Shown: positions 16,958 to 25,897 of the stretch, piece after piece
How positions within the stretch are numbered: the stretch's first letter is position 1
Layout: the number at the start of each line of letters is the position of its first letter
From: Thermogemmatispora carboxidivorans
GTDB lineage: Bacteria > Chloroflexota > Ktedonobacteria > Ktedonobacterales > Ktedonobacteraceae
DNA: 64,000 nucleotides
Assembly: GCF_000702505.1 (NCBI RefSeq)
Contig: NZ_JNIM01000001.1
Location: 3,472,001-3,536,000 of the forward strand
Reading direction: 5' to 3'
Translations under genes and position numbers: made by a program
Notes under the pieces: model-generated
Seen by the model: the letters and a program-made list of their open reading frames with translations, nothing else
The model's database searches: none
Told to the model about the DNA's origin: nothing

Positions 16958-17200
16958 GCGACCGGCAAGAGGACGAAGCAGGCCGCTGGGCCGAGGGAAG
17001 ATGGTGGGCAAGCGGCCCACAACGTGGTAGGATAGAGGCGAGGTGGCTGATGGCCGGGCGAAGCCTCGCCCGCCCGCGCCCTGAGTGAGCCAGCAAAGGA
17101 GGCTGGGCCACCGCCATGCCTGCCCGCAGGCAGGCCAGACCGCTTGACTCAGCGAGCTAGCTACCCGAATCCGACCACGAGCAAACGGAGAAGTATCTGC

Positions 17201-18241
17201 ATGTCCTCATCATTGCTTGAGCAAGAGATCCGCAGCCAGCCCGAGGTCCTCGCCCGCCTGCTCGAACGGGAGCGCCCCCACGTCGAGGAGATTGTCGCCT
17301 CCTTGCCACCGTTCACTTATGTCCTGATCGCAGCCCGGGGATCATCGGACCACGCCGCACTCTACGCGAAATATGTCTGGGCGGCCCTGGCCGGCCATAC
17401 TATTGCGCTGGCCACGCCCTCGCTTTATACCCTCTATGGCCGGCCCCCTCGCCTGGATGGGGCCCTGGTTGTTGGTATTTCACAGTCGGGTCAGTCGCCC
17501 GACATTGTCGCCGTGCTCGAAGAGGGCCGCCGGCAGGGTCGTCCGACGCTGGCTATTACCAATGATGCCAGCTCCCCATTGGCTCACGCCGCCGACCATG
17601 TGGTTGCGCTCCACGCTGGACCGGAGCGCAGCGTTGCCGCTACCAAGACCTATACCGCCCAGCTGACAGCGCTCGCCCTCTTCGCCGCCGCCTGGAGTCC
17701 CGAGCCAGCCAGCCAGTTGACTGCCTTAGAGGCCCTGCCTTCCGCCGTCGACCAGGTGCTGGCGCAATCCGCAGAAATCGCCCGCCTGGCTGAGCGCTAC
17801 CGCTATATGGATCGCTGTGTGGTGATCGGGCGCGGCTTCAACTACGCCACGGCCTTTGAGCTGACGCTCAAGCTCAAAGAGCTGACTTATGTCATGGCTA
17901 ATGCCTATTCTTCGGCGGACTTCCGCCACGGCCCGATTGCCACGGTCGACGCTGATCTGCCAGCCATCTTGATCATGCCGCGCGATGCAACCTACAGCGA
18001 TATGCGCGAGCTGGCCGAGGAACTGGGACGCCGCGGCGCAGAGCTGCTGGTCATCTCGGAGGAAGGTGAGGCCCTGGCCCAGGCTCGCACCCCCTTGCCC
18101 CTGGTGAGTGGCCTCCCGGACTGGCTGAGTCCCGTGACGGCTATTGTCCCCGGGCAGATGCTGGCCCTCCATCTGGCCCTGACCCGCGGCTACAATCCTG
18201 ACGTGCCGCGCGGCCTCCAGAAGGTCACGCTGACGCGCTAA
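17201..18241 (+). CDS. SIS-domain sugar isomerase/deaminase, GlmS-like
   Basis: The 346-residue protein has two SIS domains and no glutaminase domain. The first contains AARGSSDHAALYAKY and the phosphosugar motif GISQSGQSPD. ERSVAATKTYTAQL is the GlmS/AgaS signature, and the second domain has ANAYSSADFRHGP. Such stand-alone isomerase halves convert glucosamine-6-phosphate to fructose-6-phosphate and ammonia (NagB-II type). It faces nagA across a shared terminator, so amino-sugar breakdown is likely. Start at MSSSLLEQE, with GGAGAAG upstream; a GCCTGCC/GGCAGGC hairpin at 17118-17135 lies before it. Confidence 0.9.
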   Translation: MSSSLLEQEIRSQPEVLARLLERERPHVEEIVASLPPFTYVLIAARGSSDHAALYAKYVWAALAGHTIALATPSLYTLYGRPPRLDGALVVGISQSGQSPDIVAVLEEGRRQGRPTLAITNDASSPLAHAADHVVALHAGPERSVAATKTYTAQLTALALFAAAWSPEPASQLTALEALPSAVDQVLAQSAEIARLAERYRYMDRCVVIGRGFNYATAFELTLKLKELTYVMANAYSSADFRHGPIATVDADLPAILIMPRDATYSDMRELAEELGRRGAELLVISEEGEALAQARTPLPLVSGLPDWLSPVTAIVPGQMLALHLALTRGYNPDVPRGLQKVTLTR

Positions 18242-18275
18242 GCCAACTCCCTCCCTTCACCCGCCTCACCTGACT

Positions 18276-18319
18276 AGACAAAGCAATGCCCCGGCGCTTC
18301 TCCGGGGCATCCTTTGTCT
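18276..18319. terminator. bidirectional terminator between the SIS gene and nagA
   Basis: AGACAAAG/CTTTGTCT encloses ATGCCCCGG/CCGGGGCAT, giving a long near-perfect stem with a 7-base loop. Both flanks carry A/T runs on the relevant strand, and the two convergent genes end on either side. Confidence 0.85.
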
Positions 18320-18325
18320 TGCCGT

Positions 18326-19522
18326 CTATTCTAGCAGGCGGGCCAGCCGTCCACGCCAGGACTCGCTGACGAAGGCCAGCCGCCCCCGGCAGAGAACCGC
18401 CTGCAGCGCGAGTGCCCGATCGAATATGAGGAGGTCGGCCTCGTAACCAGGCTGGAGCCGCCCCTTGCGCTCGCCGACGCCAGCGGCCAGGGCGGGATTG
18501 TAGGCCAGCATACGGGCAGCATCGCGCAAGGAGAAACCAAGCAGCTGCACGACGTTGCGTAAGGCCTGCTCCATCGTCAGCACGCTCCCCGTGATGGTGC
18601 CATCCGGCAGGCGCGCCGCCCCATCGATGACAGTGGCTCGCTGCCCTCCAAACTCAAAGGAGCGCTCCGGGCTGCCCGCCCCACAGAGAGCATCGGTAAT
18701 CACCACGGTACGCTCCGGCCCCAGGGCTTTGACCAGCGCCTTCATGGCCGCGGGATGCACGTGCACCCCATCGGCGATCAGCTCGCCGCGTACATGACTC
18801 GCTTCAACCAGGGCGCCCAACGGCCCCGGCTCCCGATGATGGAGAGGGCGCATGGCGTTAAAACAGTGGGTGACATGACTCACTCCCAGGGCAAAGGCCC
18901 GCCGCGCTTGCTCGTAAGAAGCATCGGAATGCCCCAGGCTGACCGTAACCCCCGCCTCCAGGAAGCGGCGGATCATGGCCTCAGCGCCGGGCAGCTCGGG
19001 CGCCAGGGTCACCAGCCGGAGATGGCCGCGGGTCAGTTCCAGAATGCGCTCAGCCTCCGCCTCGCTGGGCTGGCGCAGCCACTCGGGCTGGTGCGCCCCC
19101 CGGCGCGCAATGTTGAGATATGGCCCCTCTAAATGGATACCCAGCGGCTCAGCTACCGGCTCCTGACTGGCCTCACAACGCTCAATGGCCTCTACCGCCG
19201 CCTTCAACTGCTCTGCCGGCAGAGTATATGGCACCCCAATCACCCCAATCAGAAAGGCCGTGGTCCCGCTGCCAGGGGCCCAACGGGCATAGGCGCAGAT
19301 CTCGCTGGCATCCTCGCTGCTCAGATTGAAGCCGCCTCCCCCATGAGTATGCACATCGATGAAGCCCGGCAGCACAATGGCATCCTCAGCCTCGATAACT
19401 ACGTCCGACTCCTCCCCTCCGCCCAGCCGCTCAATACGCCCATCGGCAATCGTCATGCTGCTGTCAGACAGCTCGGCCAATGCATCGACAAGATGCGCGC
19501 CTTGAAAGGTAAATCTGCCCAA
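18326..19522 (-). CDS. nagA: N-acetylglucosamine-6-phosphate deacetylase
   Basis: NagA removes acetate from N-acetylglucosamine-6-phosphate, giving glucosamine-6-phosphate for the neighbouring SIS enzyme. The 398-residue amidohydrolase has the metal motif FIDVHTHGGGGF, LHLEGPY, SLGHSDASYEQA, VTHCFNAMRPLHHREPG and the catalytic aspartate segment VITDALCGAG. The start is read as TTG at 19522 with AAGGAG seven bases upstream; no ATG fits. A TATAAT lies about 100 bases upstream. It converges on the SIS gene, sharing a terminator. Confidence 0.95.
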   Translation of the reverse strand: MGRFTFQGAHLVDALAELSDSSMTIADGRIERLGGGEESDVVIEAEDAIVLPGFIDVHTHGGGGFNLSSEDASEICAYARWAPGSGTTAFLIGVIGVPYTLPAEQLKAAVEAIERCEASQEPVAEPLGIHLEGPYLNIARRGAHQPEWLRQPSEAEAERILELTRGHLRLVTLAPELPGAEAMIRRFLEAGVTVSLGHSDASYEQARRAFALGVSHVTHCFNAMRPLHHREPGPLGALVEASHVRGELIADGVHVHPAAMKALVKALGPERTVVITDALCGAGSPERSFEFGGQRATVIDGAARLPDGTITGSVLTMEQALRNVVQLLGFSLRDAARMLAYNPALAAGVGERKGRLQPGYEADLLIFDRALALQAVLCRGRLAFVSESWRGRLARLLE

Positions 19523-19618
19523 ATACGTACTCCTTCACTGGTTCAGCGATTTGACACTGGTATCTCACACTGTGGAGTACTCCCAGGAGAAGAGAACTTT
19601 TCTACCTGCGACCACAGT

Positions 19619-19646
19619 ATTATATAAAACGCGAACACGCCTGCAA
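19619..19646 (-). promoter_or_regulatory. promoter of nagA
   Basis: A perfect -10 TATAAT (19619-19624) with a partial -35 TTGCAG (19641-19646) 16 bases away. CTGTGG/CCACAG half-sites flank the leader and may be regulator sites. The remaining gap to 20087 holds no gene I can support. Confidence 0.5.
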
Positions 19647-20087
19647 TGAAAGGCATGTGTACGCGCTTGTACGCTCTTGCCACCTGGCGCACCGTCGCTC
19701 GCCGGCAGAATGCAGCCAGGTGGCTATGTGATCTATACAACTATTCATTTGTACCTCCAGGCACAAGAGTACCAGGAGATGAGCAACTTGGCAAGTCCAT
19801 TCACCTGCTCTGGCTTCTGGAGAAAGCACGGAGTGCCCGTTAAGCAGCAGGGCGACGTCAGGGGTAATAGCAGTAGATCAAGGGAAACCGGCGGCTGGCC
19901 TATGGAGAGAGACAGCCCAGCATGAGAAGAGGGATCGGAGAGAGGCAACAGGCCCAGACGTCGGGCAGGGGCCTGGCTCATGACTGCCAGCGTAGAGACA
20001 ACACGTGCCTGCCCGCCCGACGTCCTCACTTCAGCGAGGAATGCGCTCCTCTGCAGAGGGAGGCAAGAAGAGGCATACCGCGCCTCA

Positions 20088-21332
20088 TCAGCGGCTCACT
20101 GCGGAGACCACCTGCTCGCCGGCGCGCTCGCCCAAGACCATCCCGGGCAGCATTCCCAGAGCGCCCAGTCCTTCGATAGCCAGGGCCGGGGCCACTGCTC
20201 CCACAGGATGCAACTCGGGGACCATCTGCGGTGTGACCTCCAGGTCCACAGCCCAGGTGTAGGCCGGTTCCTGCTCTGCCAGCTCGGGCAGCCAGTGATA
20301 GGTTAGCTCCTTGAGCCGGCAATGGTAATGGGCGTCATTGCGCGTGACCCCGGCGCGACCGTAGCGACCACCAGTCACGGTGAGCCGTCCCTCGCCCGCC
20401 CTGAAGTCCGCGTAAGTGTAGGGCAGGGCATCCCCAAAGACGGGGAAATCGGGTGGCAGCTCGGCGCGGAAGGCCAGCGCATAGAGACGCGCATTGGGGC
20501 GAGCGCCCGGGCCTACGGCCAGGATCAACCCTCGTGTCAGTAGCGTGCAGCCGTTGGCCAGATGCAGGCGCCAGCCACTTGCTCCGCCAGGCAGAGGTAC
20601 CTCCTCGTAGGAGATCACTGGAGCGTTGCCGCGCAGTTCAACGCCAGCACGACGGGCGCGTCGCGCCAGATGCGCCAGCAGGGTCAGCGGATGCACGCGC
20701 GCCTCATCCGGCAGCCAGAGGGCCGCATAGACAGTGCGCACATTGAGTCGGCCCCCAGTGGCTTCCGCTACCTGGGCCGGGGTCCACAGCTCAGCGCGCA
20801 GGCCCATACGCAGCCGCAGATGGACCTCGCGCGCCAGGTTGCGCGCCCCGCTGATGGTCTCGGCCAGGCTTAGCGAACCAGTCAGATGCAGGGAGAGCAG
20901 CGAATCGGGAAGAGCTGCCTCTCTCATCAGCGAGAAGAGAACTTCGGTCGTGGCAGGCCAGAGGGCAAGCGCTGGATGCCCTGCAGGTAGGGTCGTCAGG
21001 TCAGCATTAATGCCAACGCTTAAGATGCCGGCATTGCGCCCACTCGTACCACACCCAATGAGCGCATTGCGCTCCAACACCAGGACACGCGCGCCCGCCC
21101 GTCGGGCACTCAGGGCCGCGCTTAAGCCGGCAACACCGGCCCCAATCACTACGACATCCAGCGGTTGGGCGGGAGGGCCTTCATCAACACTGTCCGGAAG
21201 GCGCAACTCTGCTCGGACAACAGGATCAAGGTCTTCCCACCAGGGGATAACAGATTGAGGAACAGGAGTGGTTGGCGGGACTACAGTCGTACGTCGATCA
21301 GGATCGGCTTCAGTCTGCGTTTCAACTCGCAT
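20088..21332 (-). CDS. FAD-dependent amine/amino-acid oxidase (DAO family)
   Basis: The 414-residue flavoprotein has the Rossmann dinucleotide motif VVIGAGVAGLSAALSARRAG near residue 65, followed by VLVLERN and GCGTSGRNAGIL, the flavin-contact block of glycine/D-amino-acid oxidases. A long proline-rich start precedes it. The C-terminal VPELHPVG and EGLGALGMLPGMVLG segments close the FAD site. Start at MRVETQ, where AAAAGGAG is correctly spaced; the GTG five codons earlier overlaps that site. Substrate unknown. A strong promoter lies 270 bases upstream, leaving a long leader. Confidence 0.9.
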   Translation of the reverse strand: MRVETQTEADPDRRTTVVPPTTPVPQSVIPWWEDLDPVVRAELRLPDSVDEGPPAQPLDVVVIGAGVAGLSAALSARRAGARVLVLERNALIGCGTSGRNAGILSVGINADLTTLPAGHPALALWPATTEVLFSLMREAALPDSLLSLHLTGSLSLAETISGARNLAREVHLRLRMGLRAELWTPAQVAEATGGRLNVRTVYAALWLPDEARVHPLTLLAHLARRARRAGVELRGNAPVISYEEVPLPGGASGWRLHLANGCTLLTRGLILAVGPGARPNARLYALAFRAELPPDFPVFGDALPYTYADFRAGEGRLTVTGGRYGRAGVTRNDAHYHCRLKELTYHWLPELAEQEPAYTWAVDLEVTPQMVPELHPVGAVAPALAIEGLGALGMLPGMVLGERAGEQVVSAVSR

Positions 21333-21595
21333 AAAGCTCCTTTTCACAAGGGCAGTAGCGCGGCAGTACGTGACGAGATGCGCATCACCGTCCTCCCAAG
21401 GGCGGAGCAGCCCAAGCGAGACAACGACGGCGGCACGCTACAGCATGCCCTCTGAGGAGCAATGCGTCAGGAGCAACCAGGCTCATCCCGCAAGGTAGCC
21501 GGCTAGCGGAGGAGAAAAGCCGCGCGGCTCCTGGGCGATGGCGGTCCTGCACATCCCGGGCAGGCCACGCTACCACCTGACAACCATCCTATCTA
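21333..21595 (-). other. long untranslated leader of the FAD oxidase gene
   Basis: About 260 bases separate the predicted transcription start from the ATG. I see several GC-rich self-complementary stretches but no riboswitch class that I can name. Confidence 0.35.
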
Positions 21596-21601
21596 TGATT
21601 G

Positions 21602-21631
21602 ATGATAAGAAGCTCTCCCCCGCTCTGTCAA
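21602..21631 (-). promoter_or_regulatory. promoter of the FAD oxidase gene
   Basis: Perfect -35 TTGACA (21626-21631), 18-base spacer and -10 TATCAT (21602-21607). Confidence 0.65.
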
Positions 21632-21696
21632 GCCGGCACGGCCCGCGCAGCCTCCTGCTCAGCTCTTCCCTTCTCGTTGTACAGCTTTCACCTTTC

Positions 21697-23637
21697 TTAT
21701 CGACCAATCTCGCTTGAGGAGACAGACCTTTCCTGCAGCTGATCTGGCGCATGATGTCGGGTAGTTTCAGCCCCTTCGGGGCTGGTGGTCTCGCGAAAGC
21801 CCATTGCATAGAGCCTGGCATAGACGCCGTTACGGGCCAGTAGCTCCTCGTGCCTACCCTGTTCGATCACCTGACCTTGCTGGAGCACGACGATCAGGTC
21901 CGCATTTTTGATGGTCGAGAGGCGATGAGCAATAACAATGGCCGTACGTCCCTGTAGCAGGCGCTGGAGCCCCTGCTGGACGATCATTTCGGTCACGGTG
22001 TCGATATTGGCCGTGGCCTCGTCCAGAATCAGGATGCGCGGATCAGCCAGCAGCGCCCGGGCAAAGGCGATCAGCTGCCGCTGGCCCATGCTCAGGTTGC
22101 GCCCACGCTCGCGAATCGGCGTCTCGTAGCCCTGGGGAAGACGTTCGACCAGGTCATGCAGGCCCACAGCCCGCGCCGCCGCTATGACCTCTTCATCGCT
22201 GGCTTCCAGCCGACCGTAGCGGATGTTCTCCTTGACGGTCCCCGTGAAGAGAAAGGGGTCCTGCGGCACGACGCCAATCTGCCGGCGCAGCGAGGACTGC
22301 GTGACGTCGCGTACATCATAGCCATCGATCAGGACGGCTCCCCCCTGGACATCGTAGAAGCGCGTGATCAGGCCAGCGATAGTCGTCTTGCCAGCTCCGG
22401 TCGGTCCGACAATCGCCACAGTCTGCCCCGGTTTGATGTGCAGATTTAGCCCGCGCAGCACCGTATAGCGGGGCGTGTAGCCAAAGGTGACGTCGCGAAA
22501 TTCAATCTCTCCCCGAATCGGCGGCAGCTCACGGGCCTCCGGCCTGTCGGTAATCTCCACCGGAATGGAGAGGATCTGATAGATGCGCTCGGCAGCCACA
22601 GCAGCCCGCTGGAGCTGAGTGTATTGCATGCTCAGCTCCCGAATGGGATCAAAGAAGCGGTTAATGTACAGCGTAAAAGCAACGAGTACGCCAACCTGCA
22701 GGGACCCATGAGCGACTTCCATGCCGCCATAGACCACCACGAGGGCAATAGCAATTGCCGCCACGACCTCGACCAGCGGCAGCACGAGCGAGGAAATACG
22801 GTTCGCTTCCAGATTGGTATCGCGATTGTAGGCATTCAGCTCGTCGAATTCGCTGCGGTTGCGCCCTTCGCGCGCCAGGCTCTGGATGACGCGCATGCCT
22901 GAAATATTCTCTTGCAGTGTGGCATTGACAAGCGAGATGGCCGCTCGCGTGCGTCGGAAGGAGCGCTCGGCATGACGCGACCAGAAGGCGGCGATGATGA
23001 ACATGACCGGCAGCACGGCGAAAGAGAGCAGGGCCAGCCAGGCATTCATGGCAAGCATGGCCCCGATGATGCCCACGAGGGCCACCAGCGAGCCGAGGAT
23101 GGAGAGCAGACCGGAGCTGAGCATGCTTTCCAGCACATCAATGTCGCTTTGCAGGCGCGACATGACGCGCCCAATCTGGGTGCGATCGTAAAAGCTCAGC
23201 GAGAGCTGCTGCAAATGCTTGAACATGTCGGAGCTGAGCAGATAGAGCACCTGCTGCCCTGCCCAGGACATGGTCCAGATCTGCCAGTATTGGGCCTGCC
23301 ACATCACCACGTTAACAAGCAAGAGCAGCAGGCAGACCAGGGCCAGGCCTCCCAGGTCGCCACGCGTAATGAAGTGGTCAATAGCCACTTCGATCAAATA
23401 GGGGTTGGCGAGGTTGGTCGCAGTGTAGATGAGCATCAGCAGGATGCTCAGGAGAGCCAGGCCCTTGTAGCGGGCGAGATAGGCCCCAAAGAGGCGAATG
23501 GAGCGCCAGTCAAAGCGGCGCGTCTCGCTTTCATCGGCACTGGCCAGCGTATTCTCCTCCCACAGGAGACGTCGCCGCCGCTCCAGATAGGCGCGACTGC
23601 TTTGGTGTCGCTCGGCTGACCGCCGTTGATCCTTCAT
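21697..23637 (-). CDS. ABC exporter half with the consensus ATPase site
   Basis: This 646-residue type IV (exporter) ABC protein has six transmembrane helices (residues about 45-340) followed by an ATPase domain with Walker A VGPTGAGKTT, signature NLSMGQRQ, Walker B ILILDEAT with the catalytic glutamate, and switch histidine IAHRLST. The start ATG overlaps the stop of the preceding gene in ATGA and has GAGGAGG upstream. Together with the next gene it should form a heterodimeric exporter of the BmrCD/TM287-288 type, moving lipids, peptides or drugs outward. Substrate unknown. Confidence 0.93.
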   Translation of the reverse strand: MKDQRRSAERHQSSRAYLERRRRLLWEENTLASADESETRRFDWRSIRLFGAYLARYKGLALLSILLMLIYTATNLANPYLIEVAIDHFITRGDLGGLALVCLLLLLVNVVMWQAQYWQIWTMSWAGQQVLYLLSSDMFKHLQQLSLSFYDRTQIGRVMSRLQSDIDVLESMLSSGLLSILGSLVALVGIIGAMLAMNAWLALLSFAVLPVMFIIAAFWSRHAERSFRRTRAAISLVNATLQENISGMRVIQSLAREGRNRSEFDELNAYNRDTNLEANRISSLVLPLVEVVAAIAIALVVVYGGMEVAHGSLQVGVLVAFTLYINRFFDPIRELSMQYTQLQRAAVAAERIYQILSIPVEITDRPEARELPPIRGEIEFRDVTFGYTPRYTVLRGLNLHIKPGQTVAIVGPTGAGKTTIAGLITRFYDVQGGAVLIDGYDVRDVTQSSLRRQIGVVPQDPFLFTGTVKENIRYGRLEASDEEVIAAARAVGLHDLVERLPQGYETPIRERGRNLSMGQRQLIAFARALLADPRILILDEATANIDTVTEMIVQQGLQRLLQGRTAIVIAHRLSTIKNADLIVVLQQGQVIEQGRHEELLARNGVYARLYAMGFRETTSPEGAETTRHHAPDQLQERSVSSSEIGR

Positions 23638-25562
23638 CTCGTCCCTCCTCTCCGTGGACAACAGCTTTCTTGCGTCGCGGCCTGGAATGCCCTTTCCTGA
23701 TCGACTTGAGCTGTGTTCGCCAGCTGGTCAGCAGGCTGCTGATGGCGATAGCGCTCCTCAAATTCTTCCTGCTCACGCAGCTGCAGGTCGTAGAGGCGGC
23801 GATAGAGGCCGTTGCGCGCCAGCAGGCTTTCATGGGTGCCGCGCTCGACAATGCGACCGCGCTCGAGCATGAGAATCTGATGGGCATGCTTGATGGTGCG
23901 CAGGCGCGAGGCCACTACGAAGGTGGTGCGTCCGCGCATCACCGCCTCCAGAGCCTGCTGAATCAGATATTCGGTCTCCATATCCACGCTGGAGGTCGAG
24001 TCGTCCAGAATGAGGATGCGCGGATTGAGGAGCAGGGTGCGCGCGATGGCAATACGCTGCTTCTGTCCCCCAGAGAGGGTCACGCCGCGCTCGCCCACCC
24101 AGGTATCATAGCCATTGGGCAGGCTGCAGATGAAGTCGTGAATGCGGGCAATCTTGGCGGCGGCGATGATCTGCTCCTCGCTGACCTCTTCGATGCCATA
24201 GGCAATGTTTTCGCGCAACGTCGCATTGAAGAGAAAGACGTCTTGCAGAACCAACCCTACCGAACGGCGCAGCGAGGCGAGTGTGATTTCACGCACATCC
24301 TGGTCATCGATGGTGATGCGCCCCGCACCGACATCGTAGAAGCGCGGGAGCAGATGCAACAGGGTGCTCTTGCCAGCTCCGGTGGCTCCGAGGATGGCGA
24401 TGATCTCTCCTGGCCTGGCCTCGATCGAAATATCGTGCAGAACCTCCTGCCCACCGGCGTAGGCAAAGGCGACATGCTCGTAACGTACATGGCCGCGCAC
24501 TTCCCGCAGCTCACGCGCTCCAGGTGCCTCTGTAATGGCGGGAGGGGTGTCGAGAATCTCGAAGATGCGCTCCGCCGAAGAGATGCCTCGCATGAACCAG
24601 GTCACCATAAAGCCCAGAGCGCGCGTCGGCGTGCCCAGCACCAGGACATACTGGGTCACAGCTACCAGGGTGCCCAGACTCAGCTGATGCCCAATCACCG
24701 CTACGCCCCCTACCCAGACGAGCAGCACCGTGATCAGGTTGAGAACCAGCACCATCAAGGGTTGATTCCAGGCCGAGAGCCGCATGGCTTCCAGATTGAG
24801 CTCGCGCAGCTTGCGATTCTGCCGATCGTACTTCTCGACCTCGAAAGGCTCACGGGCAAAAGATTTGACGACGCGCATGCCACTCAGACTCTCTTGCATA
24901 ATAGTGCCAAGCACGCCGTTCTCTTGCTGAACCTTCTCCCAGAGCGGGCGCAGCCGCTTGCCTACCTGAACAGCCAGCACCATCAAGAGGGGAACGCTGA
25001 TGAGCGTGATGAGAGCAAGAAAGATGTCGAGCTGGAGCAGCAGAATGGCCACGGCGCCAAAGGTGACAATCGCGACCAGGGCACGCAGCAAGCCCAAGGG
25101 GATAAAGTTGCGCACCCCCTCAATATCAACGGTCAGACGCGACATGAGCTGTCCCGTCTCAGCATCGTCGTGGAAGGAGAAGTCGAGCCGCTGCAGGTGG
25201 TCGTAGACCTGGTTGCGCAGGTCATAGGCAACCTGACAGGAAACGGCTTGCGAGAGATAGCTCTGGCCGTAGGAAAAGAAGCCACGCAGCGCGCTGATGA
25301 GCAGGATGGCAGCGGCGGCGAGCAAAAGACTGTGAAATTGCCCTCCGCGAATGCCTACGTCGATGACCCAGGCCAGCAACCAGGGCACCACAAGGGCCGC
25401 CACGGTGGCCAGGACCATCGAAACGACCGCCCCCAAGGAGGCAAGCCAGTAGGGCCTCAGCAGACCAATGATCCGTTTACAGATGCGCCAGTTGCTTCTC
25501 CACCATCCAATATCGATGAAAAAGAATGTTTTGGGCATCGATTCGGTAACGATCGCCGACAT
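23634..25562 (-). CDS. ABC exporter half with a degenerate ATPase site
   Basis: The 642-residue partner of the downstream exporter gene has the same layout: six helices, then Walker A LGATGAGKST and a normal signature TLSGGQKQ. But Walker B reads ILILDDST, with aspartate in place of the catalytic glutamate, and the switch histidine is serine (VASRLRT). This asymmetry is the known mark of heterodimeric exporters, where one ATP site binds but hardly hydrolyses. It is the first gene of the pair; its leader carries two short hairpins (25670-25687 and 25703-25720). Confidence 0.93.
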   Translation of the reverse strand: MSAIVTESMPKTFFFIDIGWWRSNWRICKRIIGLLRPYWLASLGAVVSMVLATVAALVVPWLLAWVIDVGIRGGQFHSLLLAAAAILLISALRGFFSYGQSYLSQAVSCQVAYDLRNQVYDHLQRLDFSFHDDAETGQLMSRLTVDIEGVRNFIPLGLLRALVAIVTFGAVAILLLQLDIFLALITLISVPLLMVLAVQVGKRLRPLWEKVQQENGVLGTIMQESLSGMRVVKSFAREPFEVEKYDRQNRKLRELNLEAMRLSAWNQPLMVLVLNLITVLLVWVGGVAVIGHQLSLGTLVAVTQYVLVLGTPTRALGFMVTWFMRGISSAERIFEILDTPPAITEAPGARELREVRGHVRYEHVAFAYAGGQEVLHDISIEARPGEIIAILGATGAGKSTLLHLLPRFYDVGAGRITIDDQDVREITLASLRRSVGLVLQDVFLFNATLRENIAYGIEEVSEEQIIAAAKIARIHDFICSLPNGYDTWVGERGVTLSGGQKQRIAIARTLLLNPRILILDDSTSSVDMETEYLIQQALEAVMRGRTTFVVASRLRTIKHAHQILMLERGRIVERGTHESLLARNGLYRRLYDLQLREQEEFEERYRHQQPADQLANTAQVDQERAFQAATQESCCPRRGGTR

Positions 25563-25839
25563 GAGAAGTGTTCCTTTCTGGTCTGGCAGGCATCAACAGC
25601 AATAGGTGAGGATTTCTATCGGACAGGGCCGCCAAGGGCCGCACCGCCTGATCAGGAGACTCGGGTGTGCTGTTCCTCCTGGAACAGTCTAGGTGCCTAT
25701 AGCTGACAGCAAGGTGTCAGTCTTTCGCTCAATCGGGAAGGGGGGGGCGAAATTCACCGCGCCTGGGGAGAAGCCTGACGCTCTCAGCATTCGCTTAAAG
25801 CCAAGAAAGCGGTATATAGAGTATGAATCTATTTAAGTG

Positions 25840-25855
25840 TACGGAGTGTTCCGTA
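25840..25855. promoter_or_regulatory. palindrome, candidate WYL-regulator operator
   Basis: TACGGA-GTGT-TCCGTA is a perfect 6-bp inverted repeat just upstream of the regulator's -35 element, and would also overlap a divergent exporter promoter. A degenerate related copy (GGACCGTTCC) lies at 25877-25886. Confidence 0.5.
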
Positions 25856-25862
25856 TTATCCC

Positions 25863-25891
25863 TTGTCTTTTCAGAAGGACCGTTCCATACT
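25863..25891 (+). promoter_or_regulatory. promoter of the WYL regulator, possibly leaderless
   Basis: -35 TTGTCT (25863-25868), a 17-base spacer and -10 CATACT (25886-25891) place the transcription start at or within a base of the ATG at 25898. Confidence 0.45.
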
Positions 25892-25897
25892 AGAAGT

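Larger units (their letters stand above)
25563..25897. other. divergent region between the exporter and the WYL regulator
   Basis: Two perfect hairpins, CTGTTCC/GGAACAG (25670-25687) and CTGACA/TGTCAG (25703-25720), lie in the exporter leader. An operator-like palindrome and the regulator promoter are listed separately. No gene is seen. Confidence 0.55.

Noticed and set aside
23670..25706. 678-residue open frame antisense to the ABC exporter
   Set aside because: Shadow of a certain ABC gene on the minus strand.
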